DNA of 13,653 bases from Pseudomonadota bacterium (GTDB lineage: Bacteria; Pseudomonadota; Gammaproteobacteria; Burkholderiales; Burkholderiaceae), in assembly GCA_021783435.1 (NCBI GenBank), contig JAJXUC010000099.1, positions 1-13,653 on the forward strand, read 5' to 3'. The position numbers and the translations under genes are program-made. Under the pieces are notes generated by a model. That model saw nothing but the letters and a program-made list of their open reading frames with translations. It made no database searches and had not been told where the DNA came from. Below, piece by piece: positions 1 to 7,231 of this stretch; position 1 is the first letter of the stretch; every line of letters begins with the position of its first letter.

Positions 1-1
1 C

Positions 2-745
2 AGCAGCAAGCGCAGCGCGGGTGCGTTGGCCGCACCTGAAACGGTGGGACGCTATGCGGCTGAGCGCGCGCTGTCGCGCCTGCGCGCGCGCAAGATGCCG
101 ACCGGGCAATACCCGGTGCTGTTCGAGGCCCCGCTCGCCGCCGGGTTGATCGGATCGCTTGTGCACGCGGCCAGTGGCGGCACGCTGTATCGCAAGGCAT
201 CTTTCCTGGTCGACCACCTGGGCAAGCAGGTCATGTCCAGCCACATCGACCTGGTGGAGGATCCCAAGGTGCCCGATGGCATGGGCACGGCGCCGTTCGA
301 CGACGAGGGGGTGCGCACGCGCGCGCGCCGCGTGGTCAGGGCGGGACGCCTCGAAGGCTATTTCCTGTCCACCTATTCGGGCCGCAAGCTCGGCATGCCG
401 ACCACCGGCAACGCGGGCGGACCGCACAATCTCATGCTGAGCAGCCGGCTCACACGCCCCGGTGACGACCTTCCCGCGATGCTGCGCAAGATGCATCGGG
501 GTTTGTTCGTCATCGAACTCATGGGCCATGGTGTCAACTACGTCACGGGCGACTATTCCCGCGGTGTCATGGGTTTCTGGGTCGATGGCGGCGTCATCCA
601 ATATCCGGTGCAGGAGATCACCATCGCGGGCAATCTGCGCAGCATGCTCCTCGGCATTGCCGCCGTGGGTGCGGACGTGTATCAAAGCGGAAGCCGTTCG
701 ACCGGTTCGGTTCTGATCGACACGATGACCGTGGCTGGTCAGTGA
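2..745 (+). CDS. pmbA: PmbA/TldE-type metalloprotease-complex subunit, C-terminal part (5' end outside window)
   Basis: The open frame runs in from the left edge and ends at TGA 743-745. About 247 residues are visible of a protein that is usually near 450. The visible part matches the C-terminal beta-rich domain of the TldD/PmbA family, including the STYSGRKLGMPTTGNAGG stretch and the final NVTIAG-like segment (QEITIAGNLRSML). In this family PmbA (TldE) pairs with TldD in a heterodimeric protease. TldD holds the HExxH zinc site and PmbA lacks it, and none is visible here. The known E. coli roles are maturation of microcin B17 and degradation of the CcdA antitoxin. A TTG at 26 could be mistaken for a start, but the frame stays open upstream of it and no ribosome site precedes it, so the gene is simply truncated by the window. 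PmbA is favoured over TldD by the missing metal motif, although the N-terminal half cannot be seen. Confidence 0.88.
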   Translation, partial: SSKRSAGALAAPETVGRYAAERALSRLRARKMPTGQYPVLFEAPLAAGLIGSLVHAASGGTLYRKASFLVDHLGKQVMSSHIDLVEDPKVPDGMGTAPFDDEGVRTRARRVVRAGRLEGYFLSTYSGRKLGMPTTGNAGGPHNLMLSSRLTRPGDDLPAMLRKMHRGLFVIELMGHGVNYVTGDYSRGVMGFWVDGGVIQYPVQEITIAGNLRSMLLGIAAVGADVYQSGSRSTGSVLIDTMTVAGQ

Positions 746-753
746 GAGGGCGC

Positions 754-790
754 GGGCACTGCTGATCGCCAGCGGCGGCCAGCGGTGCCC
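754..790 (+). terminator. Strong hairpin after pmbA, without a U-tract
   Basis: GGGCACTGCTG (754-764) pairs with CAGCGGTGCCC (780-790). All 11 positions pair apart from one T/G wobble, and a smaller GCC/GGC stem can form inside the loop. It starts 9 bases after the pmbA stop. No run of T follows, so it is not a standard intrinsic terminator. It could help a Rho-dependent stop or protect the 3' end of the mRNA. Confidence 0.4.
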
Positions 791-802
791 CGGGAAACTC
801 CT

Positions 803-831
803 GTGGACCTTGTGTAACCAATACATACAAT
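803..831 (+). promoter_or_regulatory. Possible promoter of the TRAP binding-protein gene
   Basis: The AT-rich stretch around 811-836 contains TACAAT (826-831), a good -10 match. It is the only AT-rich patch between the pmbA hairpin and the gene. The -35 position (GTGGAC at 803-808, 17-bp spacing) is poor, so an activator may be needed. This would leave a leader of roughly 75 bases before the ATG at 912. Confidence 0.3.
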
Positions 832-911
832 ACGTTTCAACCTGCACGGGGATTCGACGCTGCGGGTGTCAGAACAGGTTGCCATTCCAGACAAACATCA
901 CGGGAGACCTC

Positions 912-1991
912 ATGGAACGTCGTTCATTCGTCAAAAATGCCGGCCTGGCCGGCATCCTCGCCGCCGGCGCGGCGCCAGCCGTCATGGCACAACAGGCCAT
1001 CCGTTGGCGCCTGGCCTCGAGTTTTCCGAATTCCCTGGATACGATTTTCGGCGCCGCCCACGTGTTCGCGCAGAAGGTCAAGGAAGCCACGAACGGCAAG
1101 TTCGAGATTTCCGTGCATGCGGGCGGAGAACTGGTGCCCCCGTTCGGCGTGGTCGACGCCGTTCAGCAAGGCACGGTCGAATGCTGTCACACCGCGCCTT
1201 ACTACTTCTTCGGCAAGGATCCGACCTTCGCGCTTGGCTGCGCCGTGCCCTTTGGCATGAACTCACGCCAGATGACCGCCTGGATGTACCAGGGCAACGG
1301 GTTGAAGCTCATGCGCGAGTTCTATGCCGGGTACAACATCATCAGTTTCCCGATGGGCAACACGGGGGCGCAGATGGGCGGCTGGTTCCGCAAGCCCATC
1401 ACGAGCCTGGCCGACATGAAAGGCCTGAAGATGCGCATCGGCGGTTTTGCCGGCAAGGTGATGGAGCGCATCGGCGTGATTCCGCAGAACATTCCGGGCG
1501 GCGATATCTATCCGTCCCTGGAAAAAGGCACGATCGACGCCGCGGAATGGGTCGGTCCCTACGACGATCTCAAACTGGGTTTCTACAAGGTTGCCAAGAA
1601 CTACCTCTATCCCGGCTGGTGGGAGGGCGGCCCGGAACTCGACCTGTTCGTCAACACCAAGGCTTGGGGCGCACTGCCCGCCGAATACAAGGCCGTGGTC
1701 GAGGTGGCCGCATCGCATGCCCATGTGAACATGCAGGCGACCTACGACGCGAAGAACCCCGACGCGTTGCGCGAACTGGTCGGCAAGGGGACCAAGCTCC
1801 AGCCCTTCCCCAAGGCCGTCATGGAAGCGTCGTACAAGGCGGCAAGCGACATCTACGGCGAGCTGTCCGCGTCCAACCCGAACTGGAGAAAGGTCTATGC
1901 CGACTGGGCCAAGTTCCGCAACGACGACATTCTCTGGTTCCGTGTCGCCGAAAGCGAGTTCGACCGCTTCATGATGACGCGCAAGCTGTAA
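912..1991 (+). CDS. TRAP transporter periplasmic solute-binding protein, DctP/TakP-like, with Tat signal
   Basis: This is a 359-residue DctP-family protein. Binding proteins of this family capture a small carboxylate in the periplasm and hand it to a DctQM-type membrane pair driven by an ion gradient. The start is ATG 912, with GGGAGA at 902-907 as ribosome site; longer in-frame extensions upstream have no ribosome site. Residues 2-8 (ERRSFVK) form a twin-arginine motif. A hydrophobic stretch follows, with a likely cleavage site after AVMA (residue 26), so export of the folded protein by Tat is probable. The middle of the protein (GGDIYPSLEKGTIDAAEWVGPYDD... then YPGWWEGGPELD) strongly resembles the TakP/2-oxo-acid-binding branch. 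The ligand is therefore probably a 2-oxo or hydroxy acid, but this is inference. No dctQ or dctM gene lies beside it, and the gene stands alone between pmbA and a terminator. Confidence 0.9.
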   Translation: MERRSFVKNAGLAGILAAGAAPAVMAQQAIRWRLASSFPNSLDTIFGAAHVFAQKVKEATNGKFEISVHAGGELVPPFGVVDAVQQGTVECCHTAPYYFFGKDPTFALGCAVPFGMNSRQMTAWMYQGNGLKLMREFYAGYNIISFPMGNTGAQMGGWFRKPITSLADMKGLKMRIGGFAGKVMERIGVIPQNIPGGDIYPSLEKGTIDAAEWVGPYDDLKLGFYKVAKNYLYPGWWEGGPELDLFVNTKAWGALPAEYKAVVEVAASHAHVNMQATYDAKNPDALRELVGKGTKLQPFPKAVMEASYKAASDIYGELSASNPNWRKVYADWAKFRNDDILWFRVAESEFDRFMMTRKL

Positions 1992-2012
1992 ACGCAGTTC
2001 GCGCCCCGATCC

Positions 2013-2037
2013 AAGCCGCCCCTCCGGGCGGCTTTTT
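2013..2037 (+). terminator. Intrinsic terminator of the TRAP binding-protein gene
   Basis: AAGCCGCCC (2013-2021) pairs perfectly with GGGCGGCTT (2026-2034) around a CTCC loop, and TTTTT (2033-2037) follows. It lies 22 bases after the upstream stop codon. It also touches the stop codon of the convergent folA gene at 2037-2039. In the reverse direction the T-run is too short for it to be an efficient terminator. Confidence 0.9.
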
Positions 2038-2567
2038 CACGTGGCTCGCGCGCTGCGTTCGTAGAGTACGAAGTCGAACGCCGGAAGGCCGCCCTGGGCC
2101 GGATGCGGGTCGCGGTTGGCTTCGACGAAGGCGGCCCGGTCCCAGGCCGGGAAGCGCGCGTCGCCTTGCGGTTCGGCGTGGATTTCGGTCAGCCAGAGCT
2201 GTTGGGCCAGGGGCAGGGCCTCGGCGTAAATCTGCGCCCCGCCGACGATGAAGACCTCGGGGACGTCGGTGCACAGGGCCAGCGCCTCCTGCAGCGAGCC
2301 GGCTGATTCAGCGCCGCGCGCGACATAGCCCGGGTCGCGGCTGATGACGATGTTGCGCCGGCCGGGCAGCGGCCGGCCGATGGATTCCCAGGTCCTGCGG
2401 CCCATGAGGATGGGATGGCCCAGGGTGACGCGCTTGAAGTGGGCCAGATCGGCGGGCAGATGCCAGATCAGGCCATTGCCGCGACCGATCACGCCGTTGC
2501 CGGCCACCGCGGCGATGACCGCGACGCGCGGCAGTGCTTGCTTCGCCTGGGTTTGCATTGCATGCAT
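2037..2567 (-). CDS. folA: Dihydrofolate reductase
   Basis: FolA reduces dihydrofolate to tetrahydrofolate with NADPH and is the trimethoprim target. The frame continues upstream to a TTG at 2576. I chose ATG 2567 (176 residues) because AAGG at 2577-2580 lies nine bases before it; ATG 2558 is a further alternative. Family signatures are in order: VIGRGNGLIWHLPADL (Trp35, and Asp40 as the proton-relay acid), then ILMGRRTWESIGRPLPGR (NADPH site), the IVISRDPGY strand, and FIVGGAQIY near the end. Length is a little over the usual 160 because of a short N-terminal extension of about 13 residues. It follows thyA by only 12 bases on the same strand, so the two are almost certainly co-transcribed. 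This fits their chemistry, because ThyA produces the dihydrofolate that FolA recycles. No resistance-type change is evident by eye. Confidence 0.96.
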   Translation of the reverse strand: MHAMQTQAKQALPRVAVIAAVAGNGVIGRGNGLIWHLPADLAHFKRVTLGHPILMGRRTWESIGRPLPGRRNIVISRDPGYVARGAESAGSLQEALALCTDVPEVFIVGGAQIYAEALPLAQQLWLTEIHAEPQGDARFPAWDRAAFVEANRDPHPAQGGLPAFDFVLYERSARAT

Positions 2568-2579
2568 GGTGGACAACCT

Positions 2580-3413
2580 TCAGACAGCCACGGGGGCCTT
2601 GATCGGCGCGTGATGCTGATAGCCGGCGACTTCGATGTCGTCCAGGGCGTAGCTGAACAGGCTGTCCGGCCGGCGCTTGAAGCGCAGCGTGGGCGCGGGG
2701 TAGGGCGGGCGCGAGAGCTGCAGGCGAACCTGCTCGAAGTGATTGTGATAGATGTGGCAATCGCCCCCGGTCCAGATGAAATCGGCCACGTCCATGTCGC
2801 ATTGCTGCGCCACCATATGGGTGAGCAGGGCATAGCTGGCGATATTGAACGGCACGCCGAGGAACAGGTCGGCGCTGCGCTGGTAGAGCTGGCAGCTCAG
2901 CAGCGGCCGCCCACCGGGTTTCGCGGGCGGGCCGACATAGAACTGGAACAGCAGGTGGCAAGGCGGCAGGGCCATCTGCTCGAGCTGGCCCACGTTCCAG
3001 GCGCTGACGATATGGCGGCGCGAATCCGGGTTGCGCCTGAGGCCGTCCACCAGCTGGCCGATCTGGTCGACATGCCGTCCGTCCGGGGTCGGCCAGGCGC
3101 GCCATTGCACGCCGTAAACCGGTCCGAGTTCGCCGTCGGGGCGCGCCCATTCGTCCCAGATGGTCACGCCGTGCTCGCGCAGGAAACGCACATTGCTGTC
3201 GCCGCGCAGGAACCACAGCAACTCGACGATGATGCTCTTGAGGTGCACCTTCTTGGTCGTGACGAGGGGGAAACCCCCGCGCAGATCGAAACGCAACTGC
3301 GCGCCGAACACGCTGCGCGTTCCGGTGCCGGTGCGGTCGGCCTTGTCGGCCCCGCGGCCCAGGACTTGGCGCAGCAGGTCTTCGTAGGGGCTGGGAATGA
3401 TGGAGCTGGACAT
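2580..3413 (-). CDS. thyA: Thymidylate synthase (ThyA type)
   Basis: ThyA methylates dUMP to dTMP using methylene-tetrahydrofolate, leaving dihydrofolate. With ATG 3413 the product is 277 residues (E. coli ThyA has 264). An in-frame GTG at 3440 would add nine unconserved residues. A GAGG lies about 13 bases before ATG 3413, which is rather distant but usable. Recognisable elements are [12 protein letters not shown] (26-37), [30 protein letters not shown], the nucleophile Cys152 in [41 protein letters not shown], and the C-terminal IKAPVAV that closes over the active site. Residues 161-172 ([12 protein letters not shown]) form a loop about eight residues longer than in E. coli, in a surface hairpin that varies in the family. 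It is the first gene of the thyA-folA pair and is divergent from the hydrolase at 3554. Confidence 0.97.
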   Translation of the reverse strand: MSSSIIPSPYEDLLRQVLGRGADKADRTGTGTRSVFGAQLRFDLRGGFPLVTTKKVHLKSIIVELLWFLRGDSNVRFLREHGVTIWDEWARPDGELGPVYGVQWRAWPTPDGRHVDQIGQLVDGLRRNPDSRRHIVSAWNVGQLEQMALPPCHLLFQFYVGPPAKPGGRPLLSCQLYQRSADLFLGVPFNIASYALLTHMVAQQCDMDVADFIWTGGDCHIYHNHFEQVRLQLSRPPYPAPTLRFKRRPDSLFSYALDDIEVAGYQHHAPIKAPVAV

Positions 3414-3553
3414 GATGGGCTGGTCGCCTCGGAAGCACACCGGTCATGCCGGCGCGCGGGTTCGGCAGCGCGCGAATGCGCAAGCCATGCAGTGTATTGA
3501 TGTTGGGCGGGACGCGGCGCGGCGACCTAAGATCAGACCTCGCCAACCCCACG

Positions 3554-4456
3554 ATGGATGACCAAGCCATGCTCGACACGACCCAGCCCCGGCTCCGCTT
3601 TGTGCAATGCCTGCATCCGGGAGGATTGCATCGCATGGCCTATTGGGAGTGGGGCGCTGCCGACAACCCGGAGGTGGTCGTCTGCGTGCATGGCCTGTCC
3701 CGGCAGGGACGCGATTTCGACCATCTGGCGCGCGCCCTGCAAGGACGCTTTCGCGTGGTCTGCCCGGACGTGGCCGGCCGCGGCCGCTCCGACTGGCTGG
3801 AGCAGCCGCTGCACTACCAGCTCCCGCAGTACGGCGCCGACATGGTCACGCTGCTGGCGCGGCTCGACGCGCGTCGGTTGGGCTGGGTCGGAACGTCCAT
3901 GGGCGGGCTCATCGGCATGGGGCTGGCGGGCATGCGCAACAGTCCGATCGACGCGCTCGTGCTCAACGATATCGGCCCGTCCGTCGGAACCCAGGGTCTG
4001 CAGCGCATCGGCGGCTATGTCGGCCAGCCGCTGCGCTTCGGCACCGTCCAGGAAGGTGCCGATTACCTCGCCTCCATTTCGGAGGGTTTCGGACCCCGCA
4101 CGCCGCAGGAATGGCTGGAATTCAGCCGGCCCATGCTGGTGCCCGATGGCGCCGGCTGGCGCCTCCACTACGACCCGCGCATCGGCGTTGCCCTGGCGCA
4201 AATGACCCCCGAGGCGGCACAGACGGGCGAGCAGGCGCTGTGGGCGCTTTACGATCAGATCGAGGCTCCCATCCTGCTGCTGCGCGGTGCCGAGTCCGAC
4301 ATCCTGGCGCCCGTCACAGCCCAGGCCATGACGGCGCGCGGCCCCGGGGCGCGGCTGGTCGAATTCGACGGCGTCGGCCATGCGCCGATGCTTGTGCATG
4401 CCGATCAGATCGAGCCGGTCGTCGCATTCCTCGCATCCCGGCTGCCTACACCATGA
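3554..4456 (+). CDS. Alpha/beta-hydrolase fold protein
   Basis: This is a 300-residue alpha/beta hydrolase. The fold's landmarks are all visible: VHGLSRQGRDFD near 45-56 (oxyanion region), PDVAGRGRSDW (71-81), the nucleophile elbow GTSMGG with Ser115, the acid Asp249 in AESDILAP, and His276 in GVGHAPML. The triad is intact, so it should be catalytic. The substrate cannot be told from sequence; the nearest-looking groups are MhpC-like C-C hydrolases and esterases. ATG 3554 is the best start, although no clear ribosome site precedes it or the alternative ATG 3569. The longer frame from 3446 would run back into the thyA start region and is unlikely. The stop overlaps the relA start as ATGA (4453-4456), so the two are translationally coupled. 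A TAAGAT at 3528-3533 could be the -10 element of the pair. Confidence 0.88.
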   Translation: MDDQAMLDTTQPRLRFVQCLHPGGLHRMAYWEWGAADNPEVVVCVHGLSRQGRDFDHLARALQGRFRVVCPDVAGRGRSDWLEQPLHYQLPQYGADMVTLLARLDARRLGWVGTSMGGLIGMGLAGMRNSPIDALVLNDIGPSVGTQGLQRIGGYVGQPLRFGTVQEGADYLASISEGFGPRTPQEWLEFSRPMLVPDGAGWRLHYDPRIGVALAQMTPEAAQTGEQALWALYDQIEAPILLLRGAESDILAPVTAQAMTARGPGARLVEFDGVGHAPMLVHADQIEPVVAFLASRLPTP

Positions 4457-6627
4457 AGTCTCCAACCCAATCTCCGGCAGCAGGTGAACCCCAGGCCGGC
4501 AGCGTGCAGGCCAAGGCCCGCGCTTTCGCTGCGGCCCTGCTCGAAGGCATCGCGATGGAAACCGGCGAACCCGCGCTGCGCCATGCCGACGGCGCATGCG
4601 CCATTCTGGCCTCCATCGGCGCCGATGCACCCACACGTGCCGCCGCCTACCTCAGCCAGGCGGCAACCCAGCTCGCCAAACCCGAAGAGCAGCTCACGAA
4701 GGCTTTCGGCCGCGAGCTGGCCATGCTGGCCATGGAGAACCGCAAGCTGGTCGACGTGTTTCGTGCCGCGCGCGGCATGGGCGAGCAGGAGTCCGCGCGC
4801 CACCAGGAATTGATGCGGCGCCTGCTGCTGGCGTTCTCGCAGGACCTGCGCGTCGTGCTGCTGCGCCTGGCCTCGCGCCTGCAGTCGCTGCGCCACTACG
4901 CGCAGACCGGTGGCGAGCCTGAGCCGGCGTTGACCCGCGAATCCCTGCAGGTGTATGCCCTGCTCGCCAACCGGCTCGGCCTTTGGCAGCTCAAATGGGA
5001 AATCGAGGACCTGGCCTTCCGCTTCGCACAGCCCGAGGCCTATGCACGCATTGCGCAATGGCTCAGCCAGCATGGCGCCCAGCGCGAGGCGCTGATCGCG
5101 CGGGCCATCGAGCAGCTGCGCCACGCGCTGGCGGCGCAAGGCATCGAGGCGCGCATCAGCGGCCGCAGCAAGCACATCTACAGCATCTGGCGCAAGATGC
5201 AGGGCAAATCGCTCGACGTGAACGAGGTCATGGACCTGCTGGCGCTGCGCCTCATCGTGCCGTCGGTCGATGCCTGCTATGCCGCGCTCAGCGCCGCGCA
5301 CGCGTTGTGGGTTCCGCTGGACGCGGAGTATGACGACTACATCGCCAAACCCAAGCCCAACGGCTACCAGTCCCTGCATACCGTGGTGCATGGCCCCGAG
5401 GGCGTGCCGATCGAGATCCAAATCCGCACCCAGGCCATGCACGAGCACGCCGAGCAGGGCGTTGCCGCGCATTGGGCCTACAAGGAGGCCGGCGCGCAAG
5501 GCTACAAAGGTGTGGTCGCCGCGTCCGACTATGACGCCAAAATCGCCCTGGCCAGACAGCTTCTTGCCCTGCGTGGCGAACTGGTGGGGCAGGGTGCACC
5601 GCAGCGCCCGACGGCCCCCGCGCCCGACGAGACAAGCCCCTTCGACGACCGCATCTACGTGCTCACGCCGCAGGCGCGCATCGTCGAGTTGGCCAGCGGC
5701 TCCACGCCGGTGGACTTCGCCTACGCCCTGCATACCGAACTCGGGCATCACTGCCGCGGCGCACGTGTGGAAGGCGCGCTGGTTCCGCTCAACACGCCCC
5801 TGCGCAATGGGCAGACGGTGGAGATCGTCGCCGCCAAACAGGGCGGACCCTCGCGCGACTGGCTCAATCCCGAGCTCGGTTTTTTGCGCACCCAGCGCGC
5901 GCGCGCCAAGGTCCGCGCCTGGTTCAACGCCCAGCACCTTGAGCAAACGCTGGCGAACGGCCGCGCCCAGGTGGAAAAACTGCTGCAGCGCGAGGGCAAG
6001 ACCGGCCTGAGCCTGCAGGAACTGGCCAGCGGCCTCGGTTTTCGAAGCGCCGAGCAGCTGTTCGAGCGTGTTGGCAGCGATGCGCTGTCGCTGAAACAGA
6101 TCGAAGCCCATTTGCGCGGTCAGGACTCGGCCACAGGCATGGATGTCGATCTCGGCATGCCACGCAAAGCGGCCAAGACCCAGCAGTCGGGCGGCGTCCT
6201 CGTCGTCGGCGTCGATGCCCTGCTGACCCAGCTGGCCAAGTGCTGCAAACCAGCGCCGCCGGATTCGATTCGCGGTTTCGTCACCCGAGGCCGCGGCGTG
6301 TCGGTGCATCGAACCGATTGCCCGAACGCGCGCAACCTGGCCCTGCAACACGCCGAGCGTGTCATCCCGGTGACCTGGGGCCAGGCAGGTGAAACCGTTT
6401 ACCCCGTCGACCTGTTTGTCGAGGCAACCGACCGCCAAGGCCTGCTGCGCGATATTTCCGAGGTGTTCTCCAAGGAAAAAATCAACGTCGTCGGCGTCCA
6501 GACCCAGAGCCGGGGCGACGCCGCGCACATGCTTTTCACCGTGGAGCTGCGCGGTCTCGAGAAATTGCAGCACGCGCTGAACATGCTCCGTGAAGTGAAG
6601 GGCGTACGCAAGGCGGCGCGCCGCTAG
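4453..6627 (+). CDS. relA: (p)ppGpp synthetase RelA (synthetase-only, degenerate HD domain)
   Basis: This 724-residue long RelA/SpoT homologue transfers pyrophosphate from ATP to GDP/GTP to make the stringent-response alarmone, normally on ribosomes with uncharged tRNA. Domains in order: pseudo-hydrolase about 20-150; synthetase about 170-345 with GRSKHIYSIWRKMQ (237-250), Asp261, and EYDD (292-295) followed by YIAKPKPNGYQSLHT; TGS domain about 400-462 (IYVLTPQ..., STPVDFAYALHTELGH); a helical region; a zinc-finger domain with CysCys 597-598, His619 and Cys623; and a C-terminal ACT domain about 650-724. The HD hydrolase motif of SpoT is absent: the place of HDxxED reads SQAATQLA (68-75). The ExDD motif is the one reported for monofunctional RelA enzymes, in contrast to RxKD in bifunctional ones. 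A separate SpoT is therefore expected elsewhere in the genome (inference). The start ATG overlaps the stop of the hydrolase gene. Confidence 0.95.
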   Translation: MKSPTQSPAAGEPQAGSVQAKARAFAAALLEGIAMETGEPALRHADGACAILASIGADAPTRAAAYLSQAATQLAKPEEQLTKAFGRELAMLAMENRKLVDVFRAARGMGEQESARHQELMRRLLLAFSQDLRVVLLRLASRLQSLRHYAQTGGEPEPALTRESLQVYALLANRLGLWQLKWEIEDLAFRFAQPEAYARIAQWLSQHGAQREALIARAIEQLRHALAAQGIEARISGRSKHIYSIWRKMQGKSLDVNEVMDLLALRLIVPSVDACYAALSAAHALWVPLDAEYDDYIAKPKPNGYQSLHTVVHGPEGVPIEIQIRTQAMHEHAEQGVAAHWAYKEAGAQGYKGVVAASDYDAKIALARQLLALRGELVGQGAPQRPTAPAPDETSPFDDRIYVLTPQARIVELASGSTPVDFAYALHTELGHHCRGARVEGALVPLNTPLRNGQTVEIVAAKQGGPSRDWLNPELGFLRTQRARAKVRAWFNAQHLEQTLANGRAQVEKLLQREGKTGLSLQELASGLGFRSAEQLFERVGSDALSLKQIEAHLRGQDSATGMDVDLGMPRKAAKTQQSGGVLVVGVDALLTQLAKCCKPAPPDSIRGFVTRGRGVSVHRTDCPNARNLALQHAERVIPVTWGQAGETVYPVDLFVEATDRQGLLRDISEVFSKEKINVVGVQTQSRGDAAHMLFTVELRGLEKLQHALNMLREVKGVRKAARR

Positions 6628-6637
6628 CGCATGATGT

Positions 6638-6643
6638 TAAGAT
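6638..6643 (+). promoter_or_regulatory. Possible -10 element for the tRNA-Val gene
   Basis: TAAGAT lies 11 bases before the mature tRNA 5' end, in a short AT-richer gap after relA. No convincing -35 hexamer is present at the right distance, because that position is inside the relA 3' end. The tRNA may instead be processed from the relA transcript. Confidence 0.28.
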
Positions 6644-6654
6644 TGTGGGTTCAC

Positions 6655-6731
<77 letters not shown>

Positions 6732-6762
6732 AGACGATGTGCGCCACGATGCGCGGCAGTGC

Positions 6763-6799
6763 AAAAACCCCTAGGAATTCAACAACCTAGGGGGTTTTT
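6763..6799. terminator. Bidirectional intrinsic terminator after tRNA-Val
   Basis: AAAAACCCCTAGG (6763-6775) pairs with CCTAGGGGGTTTTT (6786-6799) around a 10-base loop, with one extra G in the right arm. It ends in a T-run on the plus strand and, because the left arm starts with five A, also on the minus strand. It therefore ends both the tRNA transcript and the convergent higBA-HTH transcript. The stop codon of the HTH gene (6787-6789) lies inside the right arm. Confidence 0.92.
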
Positions 6800-7161
6800 C
6801 TTGTCTGCGACGTGCGCAGAAATGCGTGAGCAGCCACGTAATTTTGACAGCACAGTATAAAGTGCTCCTGCGTGGCGGATACCGTCAACTCGGAGTGGCT
6901 TCCGGCCTCGGCGTCGAGCCCCTGATCCAGAGTCGCATCAGGCTCAGCGGCCTTGAACTCGCGGTTGATGCCGAGTAGCGTCATCAAGTGCTGCGCGCTG
7001 CGGTGCTCGAACTTGAGGATGTCGGCTTCGTGGTAGCGGACGTGGCGGAACAGCTTGTGCCAGACCGGCACTTCGCCATCGAGCCGCCAGCGTCGCAGTG
7101 TCTTGAGACTGACCTGCCAGCGGTCGGCCACATGCTTTTCGGTCATCACGGGGTAGTGCAT
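6787..7161 (-). CDS. Small helix-turn-helix DNA-binding protein, third gene of the higBA module
   Basis: This is a 124-residue protein. The start is ATG 7161, chosen because AGGAGA (7167-7172) lies five bases upstream; longer starts at 7188 and 7254 lack a site. Residues about 6-30 (MTEKHVADRWQVSLKTLRRWRLDGE) form a helix-turn-helix of the MerR/excisionase type. Residues about 31-51 (VPVWHKLFRHVRYHEADILKF) look like the wing, with its usual HKL...VRY...DI pattern. The second half (52-124) is not recognised and has no membrane segment or obvious motif. It follows higA by 70 bases on the same strand, so it is probably co-transcribed with higBA and could be an added repressor of the locus or a remnant element gene. 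The last codons and the stop are part of the tRNA terminator hairpin, so the natural C-terminus may have been replaced. Function beyond DNA binding is unknown. Confidence 0.75.
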   Translation of the reverse strand: MHYPVMTEKHVADRWQVSLKTLRRWRLDGEVPVWHKLFRHVRYHEADILKFEHRSAQHLMTLLGINREFKAAEPDATLDQGLDAEAGSHSELTVSATQEHFILCCQNYVAAHAFLRTSQTRKTP

Positions 7162-7171
7162 CTTTTTCTCC

Positions 7172-7202
7172 TGAACAGATGACCCCATGACAACGCTGTT
7201 CA
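7172..7202. promoter_or_regulatory. Inverted repeat just upstream of the HTH gene
   Basis: TGAACAG (7172-7178) and CTGTTCA (7196-7202) form a perfect 7-bp inverted repeat with a 17-base spacer, directly beside the ribosome site of the HTH gene. It may be a protein-binding site for autoregulation, or an RNA hairpin that limits translation of the third gene relative to higBA. I see no convincing promoter inside it. Confidence 0.35.
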
Positions 7203-7231
7203 CCGTAGAAGCCAAGCTCAGCGGTCTGTGA

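Noticed and set aside
866..2251. Long open frame (461 codons) overlapping the TRAP binding-protein gene
   Set aside because: It is the +2 shadow of the real gene in GC-rich DNA. The product is Arg/Pro-rich with no family pattern, and it runs through the terminator.
2308..3636. 442-codon minus-strand frame over thyA and folA
   Set aside because: It is an Arg/Pro-rich off-frame reading of thyA and folA; both true frames carry catalytic motifs.
3607..4452. Apparent 282-residue N-terminal extension of RelA, in the same open frame
   Set aside because: That part is the off-frame reading of the alpha/beta hydrolase. RelA similarity begins only after ATG 4453.
4405..6573. 722-codon minus-strand frame opposite relA
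   Set aside because: It is the antisense shadow of relA. There is no recognisable domain, and the relA frame has all expected motifs.
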